Shown: in pieces, positions 1-8,179 of the stretch
Layout: every line of letters begins with the position of its first letter
Numbering within the stretch: the first letter of the stretch is position 1
Source of the DNA: Pseudomonas asuensis
GTDB taxonomy: Bacteria; Pseudomonadota; Gammaproteobacteria; Pseudomonadales; Pseudomonadaceae
Direction: 5' to 3'
Assembly: GCF_014646755.1 (NCBI RefSeq)
Contig: NZ_BMNW01000002.1
Span: forward strand, 1-64,000
Length of the DNA: 64,000 nt
Notes under the pieces: generated by a model
Databases searched by the model: none
What the model was told of the DNA's origin: nothing
The model's input: the letters and a program-made list of their open reading frames with translations, nothing else
Translations under genes and position numbers: made by a program

Positions 1-32
1 TGATCCCTTTTCATCGTCAAGCACCTATACCC

Positions 33-72
33 AAAACCCTCAGGCCAACAGGCCCGGGGGTTTTGCTTTGCG
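33..72 (+). terminator. Rho-independent terminator of an upstream gene
   Basis: A stem of about 14 bp (33-46 with 51-64; one wobble and one mismatch) closes on an AACA loop and runs into a T-rich tail. It would end a plus-strand gene lying left of the window. Confidence 0.75.
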
Positions 73-248
73 CGCATGAAAAGGCCGTGGGCAGCTGCTT
101 ATTCGCTACCACTAGTCTCTCCGCCTGGCTTAGTAAAAGCGACTATAGGGCTTGGAGCTGAAACCTTTGAGGTTTCCCGATAGAACGCAACGAACTCCTG
201 TGAGTTTAGCTACTCAACTAGATATCAAGCACTACACAAGGTGATTTT

Positions 249-497
249 ATGTTTGCAGCTATTGGCTCCGGCTTTGTTGTGGGAGAAGTTCCTGGCTTTG
301 CTTTCCAAGTAAAAGGGGATTCAAAAGAGGCAGTTGCTGAGCAACTAACAGGTTGGCTAAATGGACTTGTCACCTCTCATGTCAAAATCTTTGAAAAGCC
401 TGTGTCTCAAGACTCTTTAATCACTTTAAAAGGGATGATCGAAAGAGAGTTTGATAGTAAGGCAGACATAGTACCTTTGTTAATCAGTTCGCTATAA
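249..497 (+). CDS. Orphan small protein, 82 aa
   Basis: I do not recognise this protein. It has 82 residues, begins with a short Gly/Val-rich hydrophobic stretch (IGSGFVVGEV) and continues as an amphipathic, mildly acidic sequence without a signal peptide or membrane helix. An AAGGTG ribosome binding site sits about 7 nt before the ATG, and a strong hairpin terminator (503-550) begins five bases after the stop, so it looks like an independent transcription unit. The upstream 175 bases contain two small hairpins (160-176 and 193-206) that may belong to its leader. No neighbour suggests a function. Confidence 0.6.
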   Translation: MFAAIGSGFVVGEVPGFAFQVKGDSKEAVAEQLTGWLNGLVTSHVKIFEKPVSQDSLITLKGMIEREFDSKADIVPLLISSL

Positions 498-502
498 AAG
501 CT

Positions 503-550
503 ATGAGCTAATAAAAAACCGACTCAGAAGTCGGTTTTTTATTAGCTCAT
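503..550. terminator. 22-bp perfect hairpin, bidirectional terminator
   Basis: Positions 503-524 pair without mismatch with 529-550 around a 4-nt CAGA loop. The A6 and T6 runs in the arms give a U-tract on both strands. It separates two convergent genes. The stop codon of the minus-strand gene (547-549) lies inside the right arm. Confidence 0.85.
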
Positions 551-762
551 GCATGAAAGGAGCGGGCTTTTGGGGATAGATTCAGAAGATGCTGGGGCGG
601 TTTTGAGCCTGTAGGCTCAATCGTCTTCGGCTTATCCAGTTCTGTATGCAGATGTTTATGATGGCGTGGAGATCGACTTATTCTAAGCATCGCCCATAAC
701 ATCGTACCGGCTAGCGCAAACCATCCGATAATTAATAACACTATATAGGCTGCTGGGCTCAT
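547..762 (-). CDS. Small single-pass membrane protein, 71 aa
   Basis: No family recognised. Residues about 5-27 form one hydrophobic helix (YIVLLIIGWFALAGTMLWAM). A basic, His-rich stretch (RISRSPRHHKHLH) follows, and the tail is polar and Pro-rich. This predicts an N-terminal anchor with a cytoplasmic tail by the positive-inside rule. A GGTGAC-like ribosome binding site precedes the ATG at 762. Its stop codon is embedded in the 503-550 hairpin, which suggests the hairpin serves as its own terminator. It is downstream of pitA on the same strand but separated from it by about 160 bases and a 17-bp inverted repeat. Confidence 0.55.
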   Translation of the reverse strand: MSPAAYIVLLIIGWFALAGTMLWAMLRISRSPRHHKHLHTELDKPKTIEPTGSKPPQHLLNLSPKARSFHA

Positions 763-875
763 AGCGTCACCATACTGCTTAAACTATTGATATCCCCTAA
801 GGGGCTATATCTATAGAGACCTGTTAAAGCAAGAGATGTTTAAATCTTCTATGGGAATTCGACGAGCAGTCGTTT

Positions 876-916
876 GCCCTAGCTGACTAGCTAAAGTACA
901 GCTAGTCAGCTAGGGC
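876..916. repeat. 17-bp perfect inverted repeat downstream of pitA
   Basis: Positions 876-892 and 900-916 are exact reverse complements with a 7-nt spacer. The element starts 9 nt after the pitA stop. Neither strand has a run of T after the stem, so it is a 3'-end hairpin or protein-binding palindrome rather than a textbook intrinsic terminator. The arm itself contains the internal repeat CTAG(C/T). Confidence 0.8.
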
Positions 917-925
917 ATCAACTTC

Positions 926-2395
926 TTAACCAATAAATTGATTGGATAACCAGAAAAGAGCGGCTGAGAGGAACATTGAGGCAGGCAAGGTCAAGATCCA
1001 AGCCAAAAGGATGTTGCGTACAGTTCCGCCTTGAAGGCCGCTGCGGTTGGCAATCATTGTGCCTGCTACACCGGACGACAAAACGTGTGTCGTAGATACG
1101 GGAAGGCTATAAACATTGGCGGCGCCAATGGCAAGCACAGCAGTAAATTGCGCGCTAACGCCTTGGGCATATGTCATGCCTTGGCGGCCTATTTTTTCAC
1201 CTACAGTCAAGACAACACGTTTCCAGCCCACCATAGTTCCAATGCCCAAGGCCAACGCTACTGCAATAATTACCCAGAAGGGAGCATATTCTGTCGTGCT
1301 GGTCAGGTCCTTGCGCAGTCGATTTAGATCTTCAACATCACGGCTTTCTAGCACAGGAAGCTTGCTGATCTTTTTTGCAGAGTCATCTAGGCAAAGTAAA
1401 TATCGACGTACTTGAGTCCGTTGATCTACCGTCATGGTGCGATAGTCAGTTACGCCATTTAGATTGCTTAACAATGCATTTAGGGTAGGGATTGTAAGTC
1501 TGGTTTCACAACTGAACTCTTCAGGAAGGTCACGGTTGCCTGTTGTGTAATCCAGATATTCTTTCAGTACGGTTGATTGACGTTCATAAAATTGACCGAG
1601 ATGAATGGCAGCATCACGAGTGCGCTCAATTTGATAAGTAGTGCTGGTAAGGTCCAGTACAAATTTACCAGGCACAATGCCAATTAGCACCAGCATGATA
1701 AGGCCTATGCCTTTTTGGCCATCATTAGAGCCATGGACAAAGCTCATGCCCATAGCTGAAATCACTAGCATCAAGCGGTTCCAGAAAGGCGGATGCTTTT
1801 TCGCATCCATTTCACGACGTTGCTCAGGCGTCTTGTGCATCTTGGAGCGAGGGCGCCAACGCTTAAGGCCTATGAGGATAGCACCCGCTAGTACGAAGCC
1901 TGCGATAGGTGAGGCGATCAGCGATAGACCGATATCGATCACTTTTTGCCAGTTAACACCTTCACTTAAGGGAATGCCGGTAATAAATGAATTAGCAAGG
2001 CCGACGCCTAGAATGGAACCTATCAACGTATGAGAACTGGAAGCTGGTATGCCGAAATACCATGTGCCTAGGTTCCAGGTAATGGCGGCAGCTAAAAGTG
2101 AAAAGACCATGGCAAGGCCATGACCCGTATTTACGTTAATAAGCAGGTCAACAGGCAAAAGGTGAACAATGGCGTAGGCTACACCTACACCACCAAATAG
2201 AACGCCTAAGAAATTAAATATGCCTGAAAACATAACCGCCAAGTGAGGCGGCATTGCTTTTGTGTAAATAACCGTCGCGACCGCGTTCGCGGTGTCATGG
2301 AAGCCGTTAATAAATTCAAATGTCAGCACGAAAGCCAGGGCAAGAACCAGACTGATGCCTACCCAGACATCCAGCCCGCTGAAGAGATCGAACAT
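926..2395 (-). CDS. pitA: Inorganic phosphate transporter, Pit family
   Basis: This is a low-affinity inner-membrane phosphate (metal-phosphate) transporter of the PiT family, 489 aa. The two inverted family signatures are visible. The N-terminal one is FINGFHDTANAVATVIYT near residues 28-45, and the central one is HGSNDGQKGIG near 220-230. Multiple hydrophobic segments lie on both sides of a polar cytoplasmic loop (about residues 195-210 and 245-365). The length fits the E. coli PitA/PitB type. No phosphate-regulon genes are adjacent. The gene starts at ATG 2395, 84 bases after queD on the same strand, so the two may be cotranscribed. Confidence 0.92.
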   Translation of the reverse strand: MFDLFSGLDVWVGISLVLALAFVLTFEFINGFHDTANAVATVIYTKAMPPHLAVMFSGIFNFLGVLFGGVGVAYAIVHLLPVDLLINVNTGHGLAMVFSLLAAAITWNLGTWYFGIPASSSHTLIGSILGVGLANSFITGIPLSEGVNWQKVIDIGLSLIASPIAGFVLAGAILIGLKRWRPRSKMHKTPEQRREMDAKKHPPFWNRLMLVISAMGMSFVHGSNDGQKGIGLIMLVLIGIVPGKFVLDLTSTTYQIERTRDAAIHLGQFYERQSTVLKEYLDYTTGNRDLPEEFSCETRLTIPTLNALLSNLNGVTDYRTMTVDQRTQVRRYLLCLDDSAKKISKLPVLESRDVEDLNRLRKDLTSTTEYAPFWVIIAVALALGIGTMVGWKRVVLTVGEKIGRQGMTYAQGVSAQFTAVLAIGAANVYSLPVSTTHVLSSGVAGTMIANRSGLQGGTVRNILLAWILTLPASMFLSAALFWLSNQFIG

Positions 2396-2479
2396 ATCGT
2401 TTCATCGACAGTTGAAAGGCAGCAATTATGTCAGAAAGCAGCCAGACAACTGACCCCTTGTGTAATAAATGGGTAATAT

Positions 2480-2836
2480 TCAGTCGCCGCGGTATTCGCA
2501 GCCGCTGGTGCAGGTCTCGTGAACACGGACCCGAGAGAGTTCGGGTAATTGTGTTTTCAGCTCACGCCAAATCCAGATTGCCAAGTTTTCACTGGTTGGG
2601 TTCTCTAAGCCTTGAATATCGTTCAGATAGTAATGATCGAGCCTCTCATAGATAGGCTTGAAGATTGCTTTAATATCAGCGAAATCCCGTAGCCATCCCG
2701 TGTGGGGGTCGACGGGCCCCTCAAGGTAGATAGCTACTTTGAAGGAGTGCCCATGCAGGCGCCCACACTTATGTCCCTCTGGAACATTAGGTAGGAAATG
2801 GGCCGCTTCGAAGGTGAATTCTTTAAAAATTTCCAC
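2480..2836 (-). CDS. queD: 6-carboxy-5,6,7,8-tetrahydropterin synthase
   Basis: QueD converts dihydroneopterin triphosphate to 6-carboxytetrahydropterin, the second step of queuosine precursor (preQ0) synthesis. The protein is 118 aa, the usual size. Zinc ligands H13, H28 and H30 (motif CGRLHGHSF) and catalytic C24 are present, as is the [10 protein letters not shown] motif near residues 64-73. The C-terminal CTSGCEYRG matches the Enterobacterial enzyme closely. The other queuosine genes (queC, queE, queF) are not in the window. GTP cyclohydrolase, which supplies the substrate, is encoded 57 kb away at 59282-59830. Confidence 0.95.
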   Translation of the reverse strand: MEIFKEFTFEAAHFLPNVPEGHKCGRLHGHSFKVAIYLEGPVDPHTGWLRDFADIKAIFKPIYERLDHYYLNDIQGLENPTSENLAIWIWRELKTQLPELSRVRVHETCTSGCEYRGD

Positions 2837-3149
2837 GTAATCAGCTCGAACTACCGCGACATGCGGTTCTGATGGGCGCGGAGTTTAACAGTTTCGTCAT
2901 AATTTTTTCGACTTCTCACACTTTATATCCCACTTCGCCGACTGACTGCGTATATGGAAAGGTGTGCTTAGGCGTTATTGGTTCATCTTAGACGAATACG
3001 AGCGCTGTAGTGATGTGGCTAGAAAGAGGGCAAAATGTGAGAGGATGCCTATTGATAGATATTCGAAGCCGGTATGACTTCTTTAAAATTGCTGTGTGGT
3101 GAGAGCAAGCAGGGTAGGCTCACATCTTTAATTATGTAAGAGGGTTCCC
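2837..3149. other. Intergenic region, divergent promoters expected
   Basis: These 313 bases separate queD (minus) and an orphan membrane protein (plus). I see no ORF with a convincing ribosome binding site, no tRNA and no strong hairpin. It should hold the promoters for both directions, but I cannot place a reliable -35/-10 pair. Confidence 0.5.
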
Positions 3150-3785
3150 GTGGTAAAAAGCGTATCAATGCAGTCGCCAACCAAGCCCACATTCTGGGTA
3201 CTTATTTCATTTGCTGCAGTACTTGTACTACTAGCAGTTCTCGGCAATCAGCTTGGGTGGGGACTGATCCACATTGGATATGACTCCGTATTGCTGCCTA
3301 ATGGGTTAGAGACAGGTATACGCGGATATGTCATTAATGGCCTGACGTCCTTGCTCTTTGCATTGGCACTTACTACTGCTGTTACTGCCGCCTTTATAAA
3401 GGCGGGTGGGCGTTATCGCACGCGATTGCCTGTGCCTGTCACAGCATTAATCATATGGCTGCTCTTCAACGTTTTGCTGGTAATTTTCTATCCTTCAGCT
3501 CTTGAGGTGCAAGTCAGGCACTACAGGGGTCCTGCATTCATCGATTTCTTTTCCCTAAAAGATCGAAAGGGAAGCTTTCAAGGTACTGCTGACAAAAGCC
3601 AGATGCTCACGTATTACCAAGACTGTGCTGCCCGCAGCGAGCAATGTCCTGTGTATGAGTGCGTGACTGATAGGCAATGGTGGTTTGGTGGCTTTGAGAA
3701 GATCAATGGTTTCTATCCTGGGCTGGATACTGAAAACCAGAAGAGACTGCTTGATCAGTATTGTCAAACAGCCTCATTGAAGTAG
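3150..3785 (+). CDS. Orphan multi-pass membrane protein, 211 aa
   Basis: No family recognised. Three hydrophobic segments are visible at about residues 13-33 (FWVLISFAAVLVLLAVLGNQ), 62-82 (GLTSLLFALALTTAVTAAFI) and 97-113 (VTALIIWLLFNVLLVIFY). A polar C-terminal domain of about 95 residues follows, with four cysteines (CAARSEQC, YEC, YCQT) that could form disulfides if it is periplasmic. The start is taken as GTG 3150, which has AAGAGGG about 6 nt upstream. An in-frame ATG at 3168 is the alternative. Its stop codon directly abuts the stop of the convergent ABC exporter, leaving no room for a terminator. Confidence 0.6.
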   Translation: MVKSVSMQSPTKPTFWVLISFAAVLVLLAVLGNQLGWGLIHIGYDSVLLPNGLETGIRGYVINGLTSLLFALALTTAVTAAFIKAGGRYRTRLPVPVTALIIWLLFNVLLVIFYPSALEVQVRHYRGPAFIDFFSLKDRKGSFQGTADKSQMLTYYQDCAARSEQCPVYECVTDRQWWFGGFEKINGFYPGLDTENQKRLLDQYCQTASLK

Positions 3786-5621
3786 TCAGCTTTCTCCTAC
3801 GAAGCCGCCTGTCTGGTGTTGCCACAGGCGGGCATAAAGCCCCCCGCTAGCAATTAACTCTTCGTGGGTGCCGGTTTCGACAATCCGGCCCTTGTCCATG
3901 ACTACGAGTCGGTCCATGCGTGCAATGGTAGAAAGGCGGTGGGCAATAGCTATCACCGTTTTGCCTTGCATGAGTATTTCGAGGCTTTCCTGAATAGCAG
4001 CCTCGACCTCTGAATCTAGAGCTGATGTCGCTTCGTCCAAGAGAAGAATAGGGGCGTCTCTAAGTAAGGTACGCGCAATGGCGATGCGCTGGCGTTGTCC
4101 GCCGGATAACTTGACTCCACGCTCTCCTACTTGAGCATCGAATCCCGTTCGCCCTTGAGCATCGGTTAGCAATGGGATGAATTCGTCTGCTCTGGCCCTA
4201 TGCACTGCTGCCTGAATTTCCTCATCCGTTGCGTTTGGGCGGCCATAGGTCAAGTTCTCGCGAATCGAGCGATGAAGCAGTGACGTATCTTGGGTGACAA
4301 CGCCAATATTACTGCGCAGACTTTCTTGAGTGATCTGAGCAATATCTTGTCCATCTATCAGGATTTGCCCCTTCTCTAAGTCATATAGACGAAGAAGAAC
4401 ATTGACCAACGTGGATTTTCCCGCGCCAGAAGGTCCAACCAAGCCTATTTTCTCTCCAGGTTTTACTTCCAGATTAAGGTCTTCAATAACACCACGGCTT
4501 TTACCATAGTGAAAAGCAACGTTTTGAAAATGAATACCGCCTTGTTCAATCTTGAGGGGTTGGGCGTTATTGGGGTCAATGACAGTACGAGGCCGAGAAA
4601 TTGTTTCCAGCCCATCCTGGACCATGCCTATATTTTCGAAGATGCCGTTTATCACCCACATGATCCAGCCAGACATGTTGTTGATGCGGATAACCAGGCC
4701 TGTGGAAAGTGCAATTGCTCCAACTGAAATAAGCCCTTTGTGCCAGAGCCATAGAGCAAGGCCTGTCGTACCTGCAATCAGCAACCCATTTAGCAAGGAA
4801 ATAGTGACGCCCATGGCTGTAATCAGGCGGGACGCATAGCGGGCTTTGTCTGTCTGTTCTGCCATGGCTTCACGTGCATAGTCCTCCTCTTGTCGGGTAT
4901 GCGCAAAGAGCTTGAGCGTCAGGATGTTTGTGTAGCCATCAACGATTCGTCCAGATAGCTTTGAGCGCGCTTCTGATGAAATAACGGATCGCTCTTTGGT
5001 CTTCGGTACGAAGTACCAGAGGGTAATGATGTACGCAATAATCCAAAGAATTAGAGGCACCATAAGCCAGGCGTCAGCCTGGGCAAAAAGAAACAGAGCA
5101 CTGCCGGCATAGATCAATACATGCCAGATAGCATCGACTGCCTGAACAGCCGATTCCCGTAGTGAGGCTCCTGTTTGCATAATGCGGTTGGCAATACGAC
5201 CTGCAAAATCGTTGTGGAAGAAGCTAAGGCTCTGCTTCAGTACATAACGATGGTTTTGCCAGCGAATCAGTGTTGTCAAACTCGGTGTAATAGTCTGGTG
5301 GACCAGCAGGTCATGCAGGCTGATAAAGATTGGCCGTAGCAGTAATGTAACGACCGCCATCCAGATAAGCTCTGAGCCATGCTCCTGAAAAAAGACTGTG
5401 CTGTTGGCAGAGCCTTGGGCCATGTCAACGATTCGCCCTAGAAAGCTGAATAGTGCCACTTCAATAAGCGAGCCGATGAGGCCTACTACTAATAGAAAGA
5501 GAAAAGCAGGCCAGACCTGCTTAAGGTAGTGAATATAAAATTGCGTTACGTTACTGGGCGGGGTTTCATCGGACGTTGGCTTGAAGGGGTCGATGACATT
5601 TTCAAACAGGCGAAAAACCAT
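3786..5621 (-). CDS. ABC exporter, fused permease and ATPase
   Basis: This is a half-transporter of the type I exporter (MsbA-like) superfamily, 611 aa, expected to work as a homodimer in the inner membrane. Residues about 40-340 contain the six-helix ABC_membrane domain. The C-terminal ATPase shows Walker A GPSGAGKST, signature LSGGQRQR, Walker B ILLLDEATSALD and switch His AHRLST. Substrate is unknown; lipid, peptide or drug export are all possible. It lies 120 nt downstream of ppiA on the same strand. Its stop codon directly abuts that of the convergent orphan gene. Confidence 0.85.
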   Translation of the reverse strand: MVFRLFENVIDPFKPTSDETPPSNVTQFYIHYLKQVWPAFLFLLVVGLIGSLIEVALFSFLGRIVDMAQGSANSTVFFQEHGSELIWMAVVTLLLRPIFISLHDLLVHQTITPSLTTLIRWQNHRYVLKQSLSFFHNDFAGRIANRIMQTGASLRESAVQAVDAIWHVLIYAGSALFLFAQADAWLMVPLILWIIAYIITLWYFVPKTKERSVISSEARSKLSGRIVDGYTNILTLKLFAHTRQEEDYAREAMAEQTDKARYASRLITAMGVTISLLNGLLIAGTTGLALWLWHKGLISVGAIALSTGLVIRINNMSGWIMWVINGIFENIGMVQDGLETISRPRTVIDPNNAQPLKIEQGGIHFQNVAFHYGKSRGVIEDLNLEVKPGEKIGLVGPSGAGKSTLVNVLLRLYDLEKGQILIDGQDIAQITQESLRSNIGVVTQDTSLLHRSIRENLTYGRPNATDEEIQAAVHRARADEFIPLLTDAQGRTGFDAQVGERGVKLSGGQRQRIAIARTLLRDAPILLLDEATSALDSEVEAAIQESLEILMQGKTVIAIAHRLSTIARMDRLVVMDKGRIVETGTHEELIASGGLYARLWQHQTGGFVGES

Positions 5622-5741
5622 ATGCGCTCTCGTTGCCGTTCAGTGTTTGCGGGAAGCCGCACTGTTTCAAGCCTGTTTTAGCAAGGCGCGCGACGATTCG
5701 CCTGGAGGGCGTATGTCACGCTGCCTTAATTGAAAGCAGGC

Positions 5742-6293
5742 TTACGATCTTTTGGCCGCAAGGATCAGAATCGGTTCGCGCGGAACGTTTTGGAGCATGC
5801 CTTTGTTGACAGTCGATACGCCGGCAATCTTGTCTACTACATCCATACCACGCGTCACTTTTCCAAATACTGCATAGCCAAAATCGCGTTGGCCATGATC
5901 AAGAAAGGCATTATCTGCAACATTGACGAAGAACTGGCTGGTGGCTGAGTTGACGGCCGCAGTACGTGCCATTGAGACGGTGCCGCGAGTGTTTTTTAGG
6001 TCATTATCCGCTTCGTTGCGGATAGGTGCTTGCGTATCTTTCTGCTGCATGTCCTGAGTGAAACCACCGCCCTGAATCATGAAGCCCGGAATGACACGAT
6101 GGAAAATGGTGCCGTTATAAAAGCCTGAATCTATATAGGAAAGAAAGTTTTGTACGCTAACCGGTGCTTTCTGAGCATCCAGCTCCAGCTCGATTTCGCC
6201 TTGGTTGGTTGTAAGCACCACATGAGGGTTTTCAGCGGCCCAGGCAGAGGATGCAAGTAAAAGGGTGGCAGCAGTAAAGAAAGCTTTAAGCAT
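5742..6293 (-). CDS. ppiA: Periplasmic peptidyl-prolyl cis-trans isomerase (cyclophilin)
   Basis: Cyclophilin-type prolyl isomerase, 183 aa, with a cleavable signal peptide (residues 1-19, [19 protein letters not shown], cut after AWA), so it acts on proteins in the periplasm. Family motifs include [15 protein letters not shown] (catalytic Arg and Phe), SATSQFFVN and FGYAVFGKV. The size matches E. coli PpiA. It is upstream of the ABC exporter and may share a transcript with it, but the 120-nt gap leaves room for a separate promoter. Confidence 0.92.
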   Translation of the reverse strand: MLKAFFTAATLLLASSAWAAENPHVVLTTNQGEIELELDAQKAPVSVQNFLSYIDSGFYNGTIFHRVIPGFMIQGGGFTQDMQQKDTQAPIRNEADNDLKNTRGTVSMARTAAVNSATSQFFVNVADNAFLDHGQRDFGYAVFGKVTRGMDVVDKIAGVSTVNKGMLQNVPREPILILAAKRS

Positions 6294-6355
6294 GGGTATT
6301 CCTTATAGGTGAGTGGCTTGCTAATTAGCGTAGCGTGATAATGCTTGGGCGCTCA

Positions 6356-7255
6356 TCAAGATTGACCTTGCCCTGTACCTTGTTTTTTGATGAGTTCGAC
6401 CAAAATTTGGGAAGCAGGGCCTAGCGAGCGTTCTCGACTCTGATACATATAGAAAGGGTGGAAGCGGTTGCCTCCTTGAGTAAGTGATAAGGGCTTCAAT
6501 GTGCCCTCATTGATTTCACGCTCAATAGTGTGACGTGGTAGCCAGGCGAAACCCAGACCGTTACGAACAAATGTGGCAGCGGTTGCAAGGCTCCCGACCG
6601 TCCAACGCTGCTCCGCTCCCAGCCAGCCGGCGTCCCTAGGCTGGGTACGTCCAGAGTCTCGAATGACGATTTGCATCTGAGCCTCAAGATCCTGAAAGGT
6701 CAGTTCACGCTGTAATCGGTGCAGGGGGTGGTCGGGATGAGCGACCGCAATAAACTCGACTGTACCCAGACCGGCACCAAGATGGGCTGCGATATTTAGG
6801 CCGCTGATAGCAAGGTCGGCCTTGCCTTCAAGCAGAGCTTCCTCTACGCCGGAGAGAACTTCTTCCCGCAAGCGTACTCTGCAGCCACGACTTTGCGGCA
6901 TGAACTCAGTCAGTGCGCTGACCAGCCTGGCGGTAGGGTAGGCTGCGTCGACAACCAGCCGCACCTCTGCTTCCCAGCCTTGCTCCATATGATGAGCAAG
7001 CTCTTCCAGTTGGCTGGCTTGCTTGACCAGCTGGCGTGAGCGTCGTAGCAAGACATCTCCGGCTTCGGTCAGGACAGCCTTGCGACCTTCAATGCGAAGC
7101 AATGGAACTCCTAGCTGCTCCTGCATACGCGCTACGGTATAGCTGATAGATGATTGAGAGCGATGCAACGCTTCTGCAGCTTGTGCGAAACCACCGTGAT
7201 CGACTACTGACTGGAGGGTGCGCCACTGATCCAGCGTAACTCGGGGAGCCTTCAT
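6356..7255 (-). CDS. LysR-family transcriptional regulator
   Basis: This 299-aa protein has an N-terminal winged helix-turn-helix (residues about 6-65, VVDHGGFAQAAEALHRSQSS) and a substrate-binding-like effector domain (about 90-290). AAGGAA precedes the ATG at 7255. It is transcribed divergently from azoR with 155 nt between the two starts, the usual LysR arrangement, so it probably controls azoR in response to an unidentified ligand such as a quinone or aromatic compound, and itself by autorepression. The target assignment is an inference from position. Confidence 0.9.
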   Translation of the reverse strand: MKAPRVTLDQWRTLQSVVDHGGFAQAAEALHRSQSSISYTVARMQEQLGVPLLRIEGRKAVLTEAGDVLLRRSRQLVKQASQLEELAHHMEQGWEAEVRLVVDAAYPTARLVSALTEFMPQSRGCRVRLREEVLSGVEEALLEGKADLAISGLNIAAHLGAGLGTVEFIAVAHPDHPLHRLQRELTFQDLEAQMQIVIRDSGRTQPRDAGWLGAEQRWTVGSLATAATFVRNGLGFAWLPRHTIEREINEGTLKPLSLTQGGNRFHPFYMYQSRERSLGPASQILVELIKKQGTGQGQS

Positions 7256-7410
7256 AACTATTCCTTAGCAAATCGGCCAGTAGCAACGCTACGATAAAGC
7301 GTCTGTTCTATCAATATAGTTGATCATGACTAGCTATAAATTCCGTTTTTATATCGACTGACTTGTTATTAAGCTGTATGCATTCTCCCACTACAAAGGA
7401 AGCCAGCATA

Positions 7411-8019
7411 ATGTCTCAAGTTCTCGTGATTGAAAGCAGTGCTCGTAAAGAAGGTTCGATTTCTCGCCAGATTACCGCTGAGTTCATTGAAGCGTGGCAG
7501 CATAAACATCCAGAAGACAAGATATCGGTACGCGATGTTGCCGTTGATGTTGTTCCTCACCTGGATGAAAACCTTCTAGCCGGTTGGATGAGCCCAGCCG
7601 AGACGCATTCCGAGGCACAGAAGTCAGCACTGGCGCGTTCTAACGAGCTGACCCAAGAGCTGCTGGCAGCCGATGTTCTCGTACTGGCCGCACCAATGTA
7701 CAACTTTGCTATCCCAAGCACATTGAAAGCCTGGCTGGACCATGTGTTACGCGCAGGCGTTACGTTCAAGTATACCGAGCAAGGTCCCCAGGGGCTTCTC
7801 ACAGGTAAGCGAGCGTATATTCTGACGGCACGCGGTGGTGTTTACACTGGAAGCCCTGCCAATACCTTTGATCACCAAGAGCCTTACTTACGCCAAGTGC
7901 TGGGCTTCATTGGTATTACCGACGTGTCCTTCATTCATGTGGAAGGCGTTGCTATGGGACCAGAAGCCATGACCAAAGGATTGGAGCTGGCAAAGGCTCA
8001 GTTGGCTGAAGCCATCTGA
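7411..8019 (+). CDS. azoR: FMN-dependent NADH-azoreductase
   Basis: Flavodoxin-fold NAD(P)H:quinone oxidoreductase / azoreductase, 202 aa. It reduces quinones and azo compounds by two-electron transfer. The FMN phosphate-binding loop is IESSARKEGSISRQ near the N-terminus. The APMYNFAIPSTLKAWLDHV segment and the TARGG motif are characteristic. I chose ATG 7411, which has AAAGGA 10 nt upstream; an in-frame ATG 48 nt earlier lacks family similarity. A terminator follows at 8043. The divergent LysR gene is the likely regulator. Confidence 0.92.
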   Translation: MSQVLVIESSARKEGSISRQITAEFIEAWQHKHPEDKISVRDVAVDVVPHLDENLLAGWMSPAETHSEAQKSALARSNELTQELLAADVLVLAAPMYNFAIPSTLKAWLDHVLRAGVTFKYTEQGPQGLLTGKRAYILTARGGVYTGSPANTFDHQEPYLRQVLGFIGITDVSFIHVEGVAMGPEAMTKGLELAKAQLAEAI

Positions 8020-8042
8020 GTTGGAACGTGTTGCTTTGTATT

Positions 8043-8067
8043 GAGCCTCCTTTGGGAGGCTTTTTTC
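8043..8067 (+). terminator. Rho-independent terminator of azoR
   Basis: A 7-bp GC-rich stem (44-50 with 55-61 in the 8000s) is followed by a run of T, 24 nt after the azoR stop. Confidence 0.85.
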
Positions 8068-8179
8068 GTTTGGGTTTTGATGGCGCTTAGCACTTCGTAT
8101 ATCGCGATAAGGCGGATGAAAGACTTTTCGGGTGCCGAAAAGCGCGCTACTGTCGAGCACCTTTTGTTGAGTCGTCGTT

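Noticed and set aside
160-206. Riboswitch upstream of the 82-aa orphan gene
   Set aside because: Two small hairpins (160-176 and 193-206) are present but match no riboswitch class I recognise, and are short enough to occur by chance.
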